This document shows, piece by piece, positions 1 through 8,928 of a DNA stretch of 64,000 nucleotides. Each line of letters begins with the position of its first letter. Positions within the stretch are counted from its first letter, which is position 1. A program made the translations under genes and the position numbers. Under the pieces are notes generated by a model. The model was not told where the DNA came from. It ran no database searches and saw only the letters and a list, made by a program, of their open reading frames with translations. This stretch comes from JAACEU01 sp043816165. Its GTDB lineage: Bacteria > Patescibacteriota > Gracilibacteria > UBA1369 > LOWO2-01-FULL-3. The stretch lies in assembly GCA_043816165.1 (NCBI GenBank), contig JBDRIE010000037.1, positions 3,063 to 67,062 of the forward strand. The letters run 5' to 3'.

Positions 1-142
1 TATTCATAAATAAAATCAAAATGCGCCATAGCATGACGCAAAATAGCGATAGTGTCAAGTACGAGCTGGGCACAAAAAAATACAAATTCCCTTGATTTAA
101 ACCTTTACCTTCAGTATATTGCACGAGCATTTAATTTCGCAA
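1..142. other. Segment upstream of rplS
   Basis: No convincing gene is visible here. The reading frame opening at position 52 is a shadow overlapping rplS in another frame. An imperfect palindrome lies at 22-40 (TGCG, one mismatch, CAT, AGC loop, ATG, one mismatch, CGCA). It could be a small hairpin in the rplS leader or in the tail of an upstream gene, but no T-tract follows, so it is not a convincing terminator. The gene upstream of rplS lies outside the window. Confidence 0.4.
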
Positions 143-670
143 ATGAGCATTTTACAGGATATTCAAAAATTAGCGGTGAAAAAAGTTCCGGTTATCCGAC
201 CTGGAAATACGGTAAGAGTGCACCAAAAAATCAAAGAAGGAGAAAAGGAACGTATTCAAATCTTCGAAGGTTTGGTAATTAAACTTAATAGTGGTTTTGG
301 CGCAGACAAGACAATTACTGTACGAAAAATCGTAGGTGGGATCGGAGTTGAAAAGATTTTCGCGCTTTATTCTACAAACATTGTGAAAATTGAGGTTAAA
401 AAGAAATCAAAAGTTCGTAGAGCGAAACTTTATTACATGAGAAAAAGATCCGGTAAATCAGCAAGACTAAAAGAAACTTTCATAAGCGATAAGGAGGTAG
501 AAAGTTCAATAGAGGAATTAGCTGAAAAGCGCGCAGTCGAAGACGAAGCGCAAGAAAATGACGATAATGCTGTAGAGGAAAGCGTTCCAGCAGCAGATGA
601 AACCCCAAAGGCCGAAGAAGCCCCAAAGGCCGAAGCAGAAGCTCCAGCCGAAGCCGAAAAAAAAGAGTAA
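143..670 (+). CDS. rplS: 50S ribosomal protein L19
   Basis: L19 sits at the interface between the 30S and 50S subunits. The first 115 or so residues carry the family pattern: IRPGNTVRVH near residue 24, then KEGEKERIQIFEGLVI, and RKSGKSARLKE near 110. I chose ATG 143 because it gives the normal short N-terminus; a TTG at 119 would only add eight residues. No Shine-Dalgarno site is visible. At 175 aa it is about 60 longer than usual. The extra part is an acidic, Ala/Glu/Pro-rich tail with repeats of PKAEEA type, probably disordered. The rnhB gene follows 16 bp downstream. Confidence 0.95.
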   Translation: MSILQDIQKLAVKKVPVIRPGNTVRVHQKIKEGEKERIQIFEGLVIKLNSGFGADKTITVRKIVGGIGVEKIFALYSTNIVKIEVKKKSKVRRAKLYYMRKRSGKSARLKETFISDKEVESSIEELAEKRAVEDEAQENDDNAVEESVPAADETPKAEEAPKAEAEAPAEAEKKE

Positions 671-686
671 AGTTTAAATCCAGATT

Positions 687-1283
687 ATGGTCCCATTCGT
701 TCCCATTGAATCCAGGCTAAGAAGCATTGGATGCCGTTTAGTTGCGGGAATAGACGAAGCAGGTCGCGGTCCACTTGCCGGCCCCTTAGTTTCTGCTGCG
801 GTAATTTTGAAAGAAAACGTAAAAATACCGGGATTGAATGATTCAAAACTACTATCCAGCAAAAAAAGAGAAGAATTATTCGAATTAATAGTAAAAAATT
901 CTGTAGATTTTTCAATTTCAATAATTCCACATACCCAAATCGACAAGATAAACATTGTAGAAGCGGTAAAATTGGCAAACTATAATTGCATAAAAGAACT
1001 AAGGTGTAAGCCGGATATCGCATTAATAGACGGAAGAGACAAGCAAATCCTAGATATTAAGTTTTTAACGGTAATCAAAGGTGACCAAATTATAAAATGC
1101 ATTGCAGCGGCTTCGATATTAGCGAAAGTAACCAGAGACGCACTCATGAAGCATTATGCAAAAGAATTCCGACAATATGGGTTTGAAATTCACAAAGGCT
1201 ACGGGACAAGAATTCACAGAAATAACATAAAGAAATTTGGACGTTGCGAAATACACAGGAAAACTTATAAGATTAAGTCATGA
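687..1283 (+). CDS. rnhB: Ribonuclease HII
   Basis: This enzyme cleaves the RNA strand of RNA-DNA hybrids and nicks at misincorporated ribonucleotides. The RNase HII signature GIDEAGRGPLAGP is at about residues 21-33, with the first catalytic Asp-Glu pair. A further acidic residue is in ALIDGRD near 113. The AAASILAKVTRD segment near 140 supplies the last conserved Asp. The 198 aa length is normal for the family. Its TGA stop overlaps the next ATG in an ATGA junction (1280-1283), so it is translationally coupled to the pyruvyl transferase gene. The rplS-rnhB order is common in bacteria. Confidence 0.95.
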   Translation: MVPFVPIESRLRSIGCRLVAGIDEAGRGPLAGPLVSAAVILKENVKIPGLNDSKLLSSKKREELFELIVKNSVDFSISIIPHTQIDKINIVEAVKLANYNCIKELRCKPDIALIDGRDKQILDIKFLTVIKGDQIIKCIAAASILAKVTRDALMKHYAKEFRQYGFEIHKGYGTRIHRNNIKKFGRCEIHRKTYKIKS

Positions 1284-2356
1284 AAATAGTTATTACAGGT
1301 AATTATGGCGCCGGAAACATTGGTGACGAGATGATTCTCGAGGGCTTGATGAATGCAATTAACAACAGCACAAAAGATGCAAAGATCACAGTGTTAAGGG
1401 GTGACGAGAAGTTCCCATCAGGCCCTAGAAGCCTAATAAAATCACTTTTCAAATCAGAAAGGAAAACTAAAAAATTAGTAAAAGAATGCGACTATTTTAT
1501 TTTGGGTGGAGGTGGACTTTTTGGTAGTCTCACATTAAAAGCAAATATTATTTGGGGAGTCCAAGCACTAATGGCTTATTTCTACAAAAAACCGGTCATT
1601 ATGTATGGGCAAAGTGTAGGGGAATTAAAAGGTAAGTTTAGAAAATGGCTGGTTAAATACATATTTCAAAAAGCAAAACTAATTACGGTAAGAGACCAAG
1701 AGTCAAAAAGGAGGCTAAAACTGCTCGGAATAACCAAAAAAATCCACGTAATACCGGACTTGGCCTTCAATATTTCGTACAAACCAAATAAAAGATCCCG
1801 AAAATCCATAATTCTTGCATTAAGGCAACACCCAGGAATTAAAAAGAAATTTATAACAACAATAGCAAAATATTTAAATTGGATAATAGAGGAAAAAAAC
1901 TACGACGTAGATATAATAAACTTTCAGGAGCCACCGTCAAAAGATGCGGACGAAATATTGCATGAAAAAGTCATTGAAGAGATAAGGAATAAATCAAAAG
2001 TTAAAATCATTCCAACTCCGGACAATACAAAACAGCTCTTTGACGTCATAAGTAATTCAAGTTTACTGCTGGGGATGAGGCTTCACTCAATAATTTCTGC
2101 AATAAAAGCCGAAAAGCCATTCCTCGCACTGTCTTATGCTCCAAAGGTCAAAGACATGCTCAACTATGCCGGTCTGGAATTATATATGCTCGATGCTGAA
2201 AAAATTGAATCATACATACAGCTTACAAAAACAACAGAGTCTATATTAAGAAAAGCTGAAAAAATCAAAAAAGATCTAGAGGAAACAAACAAACTCTTCC
2301 TCGAAAAACATAGAGAATTCGAGAAAAACATCCTTAGTAAAATTTTCTCAACCTAG
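1280..2356 (+). CDS. csaB: Polysaccharide pyruvyl transferase (CsaB-like)
   Basis: Members of this family transfer pyruvate from phosphoenolpyruvate onto a cell-wall polysaccharide, making the ketal that SLH domains bind. Visible family features are the N-terminal MKIVITGNYGAGNIGDE, the LGGGGLFGS loop near residue 75, QSVGEL near 112, VRDQES, and the C-terminal LLGMRLHSIISA block near 265. The fold is GT-B-like, and the 358 aa length is typical. It overlaps rnhB by 4 bp and its end overlaps the opposite-strand kinase gene by 23 bp. A protein with three SLH domains is encoded at 24.2-26.0 kb, which supports a true CsaB role. Another WcaK/AmsJ-type exopolysaccharide role is possible. Confidence 0.82.
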   Translation: MKIVITGNYGAGNIGDEMILEGLMNAINNSTKDAKITVLRGDEKFPSGPRSLIKSLFKSERKTKKLVKECDYFILGGGGLFGSLTLKANIIWGVQALMAYFYKKPVIMYGQSVGELKGKFRKWLVKYIFQKAKLITVRDQESKRRLKLLGITKKIHVIPDLAFNISYKPNKRSRKSIILALRQHPGIKKKFITTIAKYLNWIIEEKNYDVDIINFQEPPSKDADEILHEKVIEEIRNKSKVKIIPTPDNTKQLFDVISNSSLLLGMRLHSIISAIKAEKPFLALSYAPKVKDMLNYAGLELYMLDAEKIESYIQLTKTTESILRKAEKIKKDLEETNKLFLEKHREFEKNILSKIFST

Positions 2357-3266
2357 ATTCAAACTCATCCTTTGTAAATGAATGGGTTTGAGTGCCGTTT
2401 TTGCTAACAACAAAGGAAGCGGCAGTACACGCGATTTTACACGATTCCTTGAGAGATTTATCATTAACGTAACCATGCACAAATCCCGCTCTAAAAGCAT
2501 CTCCACATCCGGTCACATCAACCACATGCATACCTCCTATTGCAGGAACATGAGTTTGCTCCCCATTCTCAAAAATTGTACATCCATTTTCCCCTAAAGT
2601 TTCTACATAAAAACCTGCCCAACCCGTTAATTGTGATAAATTCATGCGCATCTTTTCCACCAAAAGACTTGTTTCATATTCATTTGCGATAATGCCCTTA
2701 CACCCATCTATAATTATAGCCAAATATTCTTTTGATAAAGCGGAAATTGCCTGACCCGGATCAAAAAGAAACGGAACCTTATCACGGATCAAATTCTCAG
2801 CAATTGTTAACATTCTGCCTGGGATATCCGGGGCAAGCACTGCAAAATCAACACTAGAAAGATCACAACATGACAAATTTTTGCAAATTTCTACAGCCGC
2901 CGATGCTCCCGGAGAAAAAATTGAAATTTGATTATGTGAATTATCAGCCAAAATATAGGCGGCTGCTGTAGGGTTTCCATCGTCAATTTGAACACACTCA
3001 GATGTAATTCGATTGCTATTCAACCAATCTCTATAATCATCGAAGTCATTACCCGCAACCCCAAGTATCATGGGCTTTTCACCCAAAAGATTCAAAGTAT
3101 AGGCTATGTTTGGGGCACAACCACCAAAAAAAGTTTCCCTGGAATCAGCCAAAAAAGAAACACTCAGATTATCAAGTTCTTCCGGAATCAAAGACTCCTT
3201 GAACCGTCCCTTATAGAACATTATGTGGTCATAGGCTATGGAGCCCGACACTAGAATATTTTTCAT
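2334..3266 (-). CDS. PfkB-family carbohydrate/nucleoside kinase
   Basis: This is a ribokinase-like kinase that phosphorylates a sugar or nucleoside with ATP. The N-terminal strand is MKNILVSGSIAYDHI. The substrate region contains FGGCAPNIAYTLNLLG near residue 47. The PfkB signature 2 appears as DVTGCGDAFRAGF near 250, with the catalytic Asp in GCGDA. At 310 aa it resembles the adenosine-kinase-like branch, but the substrate cannot be fixed from sequence alone. The start overlaps the end of rfbA by 38 bp, so it is the last gene of the infB-proS-rfbD-rfbA array. The 3' end converges on csaB. Confidence 0.85.
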   Translation of the reverse strand: MKNILVSGSIAYDHIMFYKGRFKESLIPEELDNLSVSFLADSRETFFGGCAPNIAYTLNLLGEKPMILGVAGNDFDDYRDWLNSNRITSECVQIDDGNPTAAAYILADNSHNQISIFSPGASAAVEICKNLSCCDLSSVDFAVLAPDIPGRMLTIAENLIRDKVPFLFDPGQAISALSKEYLAIIIDGCKGIIANEYETSLLVEKMRMNLSQLTGWAGFYVETLGENGCTIFENGEQTHVPAIGGMHVVDVTGCGDAFRAGFVHGYVNDKSLKESCKIACTAASFVVSKNGTQTHSFTKDEFESRLRKFY

Positions 3267-4044
3267 TCTCTTCGTTAAGACCTGCCTGTTTTCGGTCTAA
3301 AATTGATAAATCATTCGATATTTGAGCCAAATGACTGTTTTTGACTAAGGCTGAAGCATTGTGCAAACCTTCAAAAGATTCGCCACAATCTCCCCAGAAT
3401 CCTTCAAGAATATCGTATTTCAGAGTTCCTTGTTCCAAATAGTAATTATTAACATCTGTTATTTCTAATTCATTACGATTTGATGGGTTTAGGCTTTTAA
3501 CAATATTAAAAACCTGAGGATCATACATATACACACCGGTTACTGCAAAATCAGATTTTGGATTTTCCGGTTTTTCTACAATTGAGGTGATTTTATCTCC
3601 ATCAAGTTCCGCAACTCCATAAGACTCAGGATTGTGTACTTTTTTCAAAAACACTCTCGCTCCGCTGGGTTGAGCCGAAAATTCTTTCACTGCGCCGGCG
3701 ATACTATCCTCCAATACATTATCACCAAGAATAACTACAACTTTTTCATTATTTGCGAATTGTTCCGCCAGCCCGAGAGCTTGTGCGATACCTCCTGCCT
3801 CTTCTTGCACCTCGTATGACAGCTTTACGCCCAAATGTGCACCTGAACCTAATAATTCCAAGAAGTCTCCTGCATGACCCTTTCCTGAGACAATCAAGAT
3901 ATTATCAACCCCCGCTTCCTTAAGCGAATAAAGAGGATAATAAATCATAGGCTTGTTGAACACAGGTAAAAGATGCTTATTTGTGACGTTGGTGCACGGT
4001 GATAACCTACTTCCTGTTCCCCCGGCTAGTATTATTCCTTTCAT
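3229..4044 (-). CDS. rfbA: Glucose-1-phosphate thymidylyltransferase (RmlA-like)
   Basis: The enzyme activates a sugar phosphate to a dTDP-sugar, the first step of dTDP-rhamnose synthesis. The nucleotidyltransferase motif GIILAGGTGSRLSP is at residues 3-16, followed by NKHLLPVFNKPMIYYPL. The GDNVLED metal-binding segment is near 108, and IVEKPENPKSDFAVTGVYMYD is near 155. At 271 aa it is slightly shorter than Gram-negative RmlA (about 290) and resembles the short form. It lies downstream of rfbD in the same direction. The rfbB and rfbC steps are not in this window, so the final sugar is unknown. Confidence 0.9.
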   Translation of the reverse strand: MKGIILAGGTGSRLSPCTNVTNKHLLPVFNKPMIYYPLYSLKEAGVDNILIVSGKGHAGDFLELLGSGAHLGVKLSYEVQEEAGGIAQALGLAEQFANNEKVVVILGDNVLEDSIAGAVKEFSAQPSGARVFLKKVHNPESYGVAELDGDKITSIVEKPENPKSDFAVTGVYMYDPQVFNIVKSLNPSNRNELEITDVNNYYLEQGTLKYDILEGFWGDCGESFEGLHNASALVKNSHLAQISNDLSILDRKQAGLNEENEKYSSVGLHSL

Positions 4045-4090
4045 AAAAATTGCTTAAACAGCGATATTAAACAGTAAAAAGCCGATTTCA

Positions 4091-5011
4091 TCAAGTAGTT
4101 AATTGCAAATAAGCATTTAGAGCTTCTTTCCACGATCTCATTCTGCAATCCAACTTTGTATTTTGGAGAATAGAGCAATGTGGACGTTTCGCAGGCCGCG
4201 GAAATTCTTCAGATGTAACCGGATTTACCTTTACGTCCAATTTCGCCAATTTGAAAATTTTCTTCGCAAATCCGCACCAGCTTGTGTGGTCAGAATTTGT
4301 TAGATGATAGACACCAAAAGAAGGTTTTTTCACGGGGGAATCATTCCCAGCCATGTCGCCCTCAGAACCCATCGTCCGGTTATGCTGTCTGGGCAAATTA
4401 GAAACATATGGCATCAAAAAACATCTGATCAACTCTTCGCACAAGTCCTTTGAGTAAGTAGGGGATCCTATTTGATCATCTACAACATCAAGCTCAGATT
4501 TCGTTTCTGCAAGTTTCAGCATCGTTTCTACAAAATTCTTCCCATTTTCTCCATAAAGCCAAGATGTACGAACTATATAGTGCTTATCCCAGTTTTCCGC
4601 TATTAACCGCTCACCACGGAGCTTGGATTCACCATATACGTTAATAGGGGACGGGCGATCGTCTTCCTTGTAGCCCTCCGGATTTTCGCCATCAAACACA
4701 TAATCAGTACTGATATGCAGAAGAACGGCATTCTCTTCTTTGCATGCAGCAGCCATAGCACCGGGAGCATCACCATTTATTTTTAAAGCCATATCCTTCT
4801 CTGTCTCACAAGCGTCAACAGCAGTATAAGCCGCGCAATTAATCACAAAATTAGGTGAAATTCTTTTAAAAACCGAACTCAAAGCTTCTTTGTCAGAAAT
4901 ATCCAGGTCGTCTTTATCAAAGGCGTACATTTCAAAATCTTCACTTCCTGAAAGAGTCTTTAACATTTGCGAACCAAGCATCCCTAGCTTACCTAAAAGA
5001 AGAATCTTCAA
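4091..5011 (-). CDS. rfbD: dTDP-4-dehydrorhamnose reductase
   Basis: This is the last enzyme of dTDP-L-rhamnose synthesis, an NAD(P)H-dependent short-chain reductase of the RmlD family. It has a degenerate Rossmann motif, KLGMLGSQM, at residues 7-15. NCAAYTAVD is near 59, HISTDYVFDG near 98, and the catalytic Tyr-Lys pair YGESK near 126. The C-terminal segment YHLTNSDHTSWCGFAKKIF is typical of RmlD. The 306 aa length is normal. It starts 1 bp after the proS stop and lies 46 bp upstream of rfbA, so envelope-sugar genes are coupled to a translation operon. Confidence 0.92.
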   Translation of the reverse strand: MKILLLGKLGMLGSQMLKTLSGSEDFEMYAFDKDDLDISDKEALSSVFKRISPNFVINCAAYTAVDACETEKDMALKINGDAPGAMAAACKEENAVLLHISTDYVFDGENPEGYKEDDRPSPINVYGESKLRGERLIAENWDKHYIVRTSWLYGENGKNFVETMLKLAETKSELDVVDDQIGSPTYSKDLCEELIRCFLMPYVSNLPRQHNRTMGSEGDMAGNDSPVKKPSFGVYHLTNSDHTSWCGFAKKIFKLAKLDVKVNPVTSEEFPRPAKRPHCSILQNTKLDCRMRSWKEALNAYLQLTT

Positions 5012-5012
5012 A

Positions 5013-6722
5013 TTATTTTCTTAAGAATTTTTTTACTTTATCGTTTAATTCAGAGAATTTAACATCAGAGGCTTTATCTTTTGCTCTTTCTTTCCATTCA
5101 AGACCATCATTTTCCAAAGTTCTTTTACTTACAACCAATCTAAGAGGAATTCCAATTAAGTCAGCGTCGTTTAGCTTAACCCCCGGACTATCATCCCTAT
5201 CATCATACAATACTTCAACACCGGATTCCTGCAGATCTTTATACAATTTTTCTGCCGCTTCTTTCACTTCATCATCTTTTCCCAGAGAAACGACGTGAAT
5301 TTGATAAGGAGCTACACTGATAGGCCAGATAATTCCTTTATCATCATGGTAAACCTCTACAATCGTCCCCATCAAACGTGTATTCCCGATACCATAGCAA
5401 CCCATCACGCAAGGTTTTGATTTTCCATCTTTATCGGTGAAATTAAGGTCGAAAGCTTCGCTATATCTGGTTCCCAATTGGAAAATATTACCGACTTCAA
5501 CAGCATGAATTTCCTTCAACGCTTTTCCGCATTTTGCACAATCGAACCCACTTTTAACCTCCACAAGATCAGTAAAATCTTTAACAATAAAATCCCTCGC
5601 CAAATTAACATTTTTATAATCCTTTGCGTATTCATTTGCGCCTGTCACGAAATTCTTAATATTTTTGATTGAATGGTCACCAATAAAGGAAATTTTCACA
5701 CCTTCCGGCATATTTACCGGGGAAATATAACCCTGTACCAGACCCATTTCTTTCAAAACTTCAGGATCTGCCGGGCGTAGTCGTTTTTTCAAATAGTTTT
5801 CCAGCTTTACATCACTCACATTCAGGTCTCCTCGAATAACAACCCCGACAAGACCCTCATCCTCTACGTCATATACAACACTCTTCAAAATTTTATATTC
5901 CGGAACATCGTGAGCCCTAGCATTATCAGTAACCGTAAATCCACGCTCAATTTTCACAAGCTCCATCGGCAGCTCTTTCTCCTCTTTCACATCCGGATCA
6001 GCAATTTTTCCCTCTGCAATCTCCAAATTTTGTGCTATTCCGCATTTATCACAAACAATAATTGTATCCTCACCAACTTCACTTTCAACAGAAAACTCAT
6101 GTGAGAATTTATCAGTAAAAGGACCTCCGGAAGCCTCAATAACATGTGCCTTCAAATCACACCTTTCGTAAACATTCAAATATGCCTGCTTCACACGCTC
6201 ATAATATTTATCCAAATCCTCTTCAGAAGTGTGGAAACTGTACATATCTTTCATCCCGAATTCACGCCCTCTCAGAAGTCCGGACTTCGCACGTGGCTCA
6301 TCTCGAAACTTTGTTTGAATCTGATAAACACTAAGAGGTAAATCCTTATAAGAATTTATATACTTAGCCGCTAGGGGAGTCACAGTCTCCTCATGACTTG
6401 GCCCAAAAACAAATTCCTTGTCTCCGGAAGCATGAGTTCGATACAAAATTTCGTCCATTGTGCGATCACGACCGGTTGTTTTCCAAATATCAATTGGATG
6501 TAGAGCCGGCATCAGCAGCCTTTGCCCTTCCACCGCATTCATCTCCTCTTCAATAATATTATTAATTTTATTAAAAACCCTATACCCAAGCGGTAACAAA
6601 TTATAAATTCCTGCCGCAAGCTTCTCGATAAACCCGGCCTGAGTAAGGAATTTAGCATTTACACTATCCGCATCACACGGAGGATTATGCCTGGTCCTCC
6701 CAAAAAGATTACTATATAGCAT
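5013..6722 (-). CDS. proS: Prolyl-tRNA synthetase
   Basis: This class II synthetase charges tRNA-Pro. The catalytic core has FGPSHEETVTPL (motif region near residue 111), FRDEPRAKSGLLRGREFGMKD (motif 2) and GCYGIG (motif 3). The editing/insertion domain of bacterial-type ProRS lies between about 220 and 400. The C-terminal anticodon-binding domain follows. The open frame extends to 6800, but ATG 6722 gives the family-typical start (LYSNLFGRTRHNPP) and lies 10 bp after the infB stop. At 569 aa the length is normal. It is the second gene of the array starting at infB. Confidence 0.95.
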   Translation of the reverse strand: MLYSNLFGRTRHNPPCDADSVNAKFLTQAGFIEKLAAGIYNLLPLGYRVFNKINNIIEEEMNAVEGQRLLMPALHPIDIWKTTGRDRTMDEILYRTHASGDKEFVFGPSHEETVTPLAAKYINSYKDLPLSVYQIQTKFRDEPRAKSGLLRGREFGMKDMYSFHTSEEDLDKYYERVKQAYLNVYERCDLKAHVIEASGGPFTDKFSHEFSVESEVGEDTIIVCDKCGIAQNLEIAEGKIADPDVKEEKELPMELVKIERGFTVTDNARAHDVPEYKILKSVVYDVEDEGLVGVVIRGDLNVSDVKLENYLKKRLRPADPEVLKEMGLVQGYISPVNMPEGVKISFIGDHSIKNIKNFVTGANEYAKDYKNVNLARDFIVKDFTDLVEVKSGFDCAKCGKALKEIHAVEVGNIFQLGTRYSEAFDLNFTDKDGKSKPCVMGCYGIGNTRLMGTIVEVYHDDKGIIWPISVAPYQIHVVSLGKDDEVKEAAEKLYKDLQESGVEVLYDDRDDSPGVKLNDADLIGIPLRLVVSKRTLENDGLEWKERAKDKASDVKFSELNDKVKKFLRK

Positions 6723-6732
6723 ATTTAAAGTT

Positions 6733-8846
6733 TTATATTGTTCTGTGTTTTTCCTCTTCAATATACACTTCCAGAATGTCCTCGTCTTCAACAGGAACAC
6801 TACTATTTACTTTCATACCGCAATCATTTCCTTCACCAATATCCTTTACCTCTTTATCAACTTTTCGCAATGATGTGATCAGACCTTCACCTGCAATTGC
6901 GTCTTCACCTTCTTCATCTTTGCCTCGAATAATATTGAATTTAGCTTTATTCGCAATCTTACCACTCAAAACCTTACATCCTATGATCATATCTTTCTTT
7001 TTAGTAAGGAAAATTTGTCTAATTTGCGCACGTCCCAAAACTTTCTTGATTATCTCTGCATCCAAAAGCCCTGAAAGAATCTTCCTAACATCCTCAAGAA
7101 GATCATAAATAACTGTATATTTCTTTACCTCAACTCCTTCACGCTCCGCCGTCTTATCAACATAAGGCGAGTCGAAATCTGTATGGAATGCAGCGACCAA
7201 CCCTTTACTTGCTGCCGCCATCATTACATCCGACTTGCTTACGCTTCCTACTCCACTATGAATTATTTTAACTGCAACTTCTTCATCCTTGATTTTAGCT
7301 ATAGATTGCTTAATCGCTTCCAATGAACCCTTTGTGTCCGCTTTGACCACTAATCGTAAAATCTTTTCGGACTTAACCGTTGAAATAACCTGATTCATAC
7401 CTGACATCCTGGCTTCCGACTCTTGTTTTGTCTGCAATGTAACCTCTTCGGATCTTTGCTTTGCCACTTTTTCATTTGCAACCACTTGCAATATATCTCC
7501 ACTTTTTGGTGTTTGTTGAAGTCCGGCTATGAGTACCGGAGTAGATGGACCTGCTATTCTCAGAGGTTTTCCATTATGATCCTTCATCAGCTTTATTCGC
7601 CCATACGTACGACCGATAATCACATTATTCATTATCTTCAAGGTTCCGGTATTGACCAAGATAGTAGCCACAGGCCCTAGACTTGAATCTAAGTGCGCCT
7701 CAATAACAGTTCCGACCGCTTCACGATCTGGATTTGCCTTCAAATCTTCCATTTCAGCAGTCAAAAGAATCATATCCAGCAAAGTATCTATGCCATCACC
7801 ACGCAATGCAGAAACCGGCACCATTACCGTTTTTCCACCCCAATCTTCCGGTTGTAGATCGTGCTCTGCCAATTCTCCTTTTACTTTGTCAGGATTAGCA
7901 TCTGGCTTATCCATCTTATTAATAGCGACAATGATAGGAACTCCCGCTTCTTTTGCGTGATTTATTGCTTCAATCGTCTGAGGCTTAACACCTTCGTCAG
8001 CTGCCACAACCAATATTGCAATATCTGTGACTTTTGCGCCACGTGCTCGCATAGATGTAAATGCTTCATGACCGGGAGTATCCAGAAAAGTTATTAATTT
8101 CCCCTTTTTTCCACCTGATAAGCTCCGATATGCTGAGTAATCCCTCCAGACTCACCGGCTACTACATCAGTTTCACGGATTGAATCCAATAATTTCGTTT
8201 TACCATGATCAACATGCCCCATTACCACTACCACCGGAGGCCTTACTTTCAAATCCGAAGAATCATCTTCCTGCAATAGTTTTGTAATGTCACCCGCCAT
8301 CAACTCCTCGACACCGGCCACTGATCGCTTTCTCTTGATCTTAATCTCCATATCATCTGCAATAATTTGAGCAGTATCAAAATCAATTTGTTGATTAATA
8401 TTAGCCAAAATTCCATTCTTCATCAGCTCGCCAATGATTTTTGCAATTTTTATCCCTGTTTTTTCAGCAAATTCCTTTACAGTAATGGAATCAGGAATTT
8501 CAATAGGCTTACTTGTGTCTACTTCTAGTGTTTCTTCCGGCTTTTCCTCAACTTTTTTTGTTACGGTTTTACCGGCCTTTTGCTTCCTTTGACTCTTAAC
8601 AATTTCACGTTCTCTCTCTTCTGCAATAATTTCATCATATATTTCGGCAACATCAGTTGGTCCTTGAGCTTCTGCAGATTCCGCCTCTTTTTTAGACATA
8701 AGTTCGTCTAAAATGAGCTCAGCAACGTCGTCTTCGATAACACGAGCTCTAGGTGCAATATCAAACCCCAGATTAGTGATTTTATCCTTCAAATCTTTGA
8801 CCTGAATATCTAATTTTTCCGCTAAATCCGCAAGTTTTATAGACAT
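6733..8846 (-). CDS. infB: Translation initiation factor IF-2, frameshifted as read
   Basis: IF-2 is the GTPase that brings initiator tRNA to the ribosome. The coding sequence is split: 8846-8094 encodes the N-terminal part through VVVMGHVDHGKT (G1). The remainder, in the -1 frame, covers FLDTPGHEAF (G3), NKMDKP (G4), domain II, and the domain III/IV region to 6733. The break lies at 8101-8110, where the minus strand has six A then four G. One extra A or G would restore VEKKGKLITFLDTPG or VEKRGKLITFLDTPG. The start at 8846 (SIKLADLAEKL) gives a short N-domain and about 704 aa in total. An indel in sequencing or assembly is likelier than loss of an essential gene. Confidence 0.9.
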
Positions 8847-8928
8847 ATATGATTTCTGTATAAAAAACAAAAATAGTCTACGGAAAAAACGTTTTATTGT
8901 AAAGAAAAACAGTATATCATGACCCTCG

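Noticed and set aside
1281..1283. Alternative genetic code (TGA as Gly) as in Gracilibacteria/Absconditabacteria
   Set aside because: TGA works as a normal stop at rnhB, and no in-frame TGA is needed in any core gene, so the standard code applies.
8098..8110. Canonical -1 programmed frameshift (A AAA AAG type) in infB
   Set aside because: In the zero frame the run reads GAA AAA AGG GGA, so the classic heptamer is out of phase and the A-site tRNA would mismatch after slipping.
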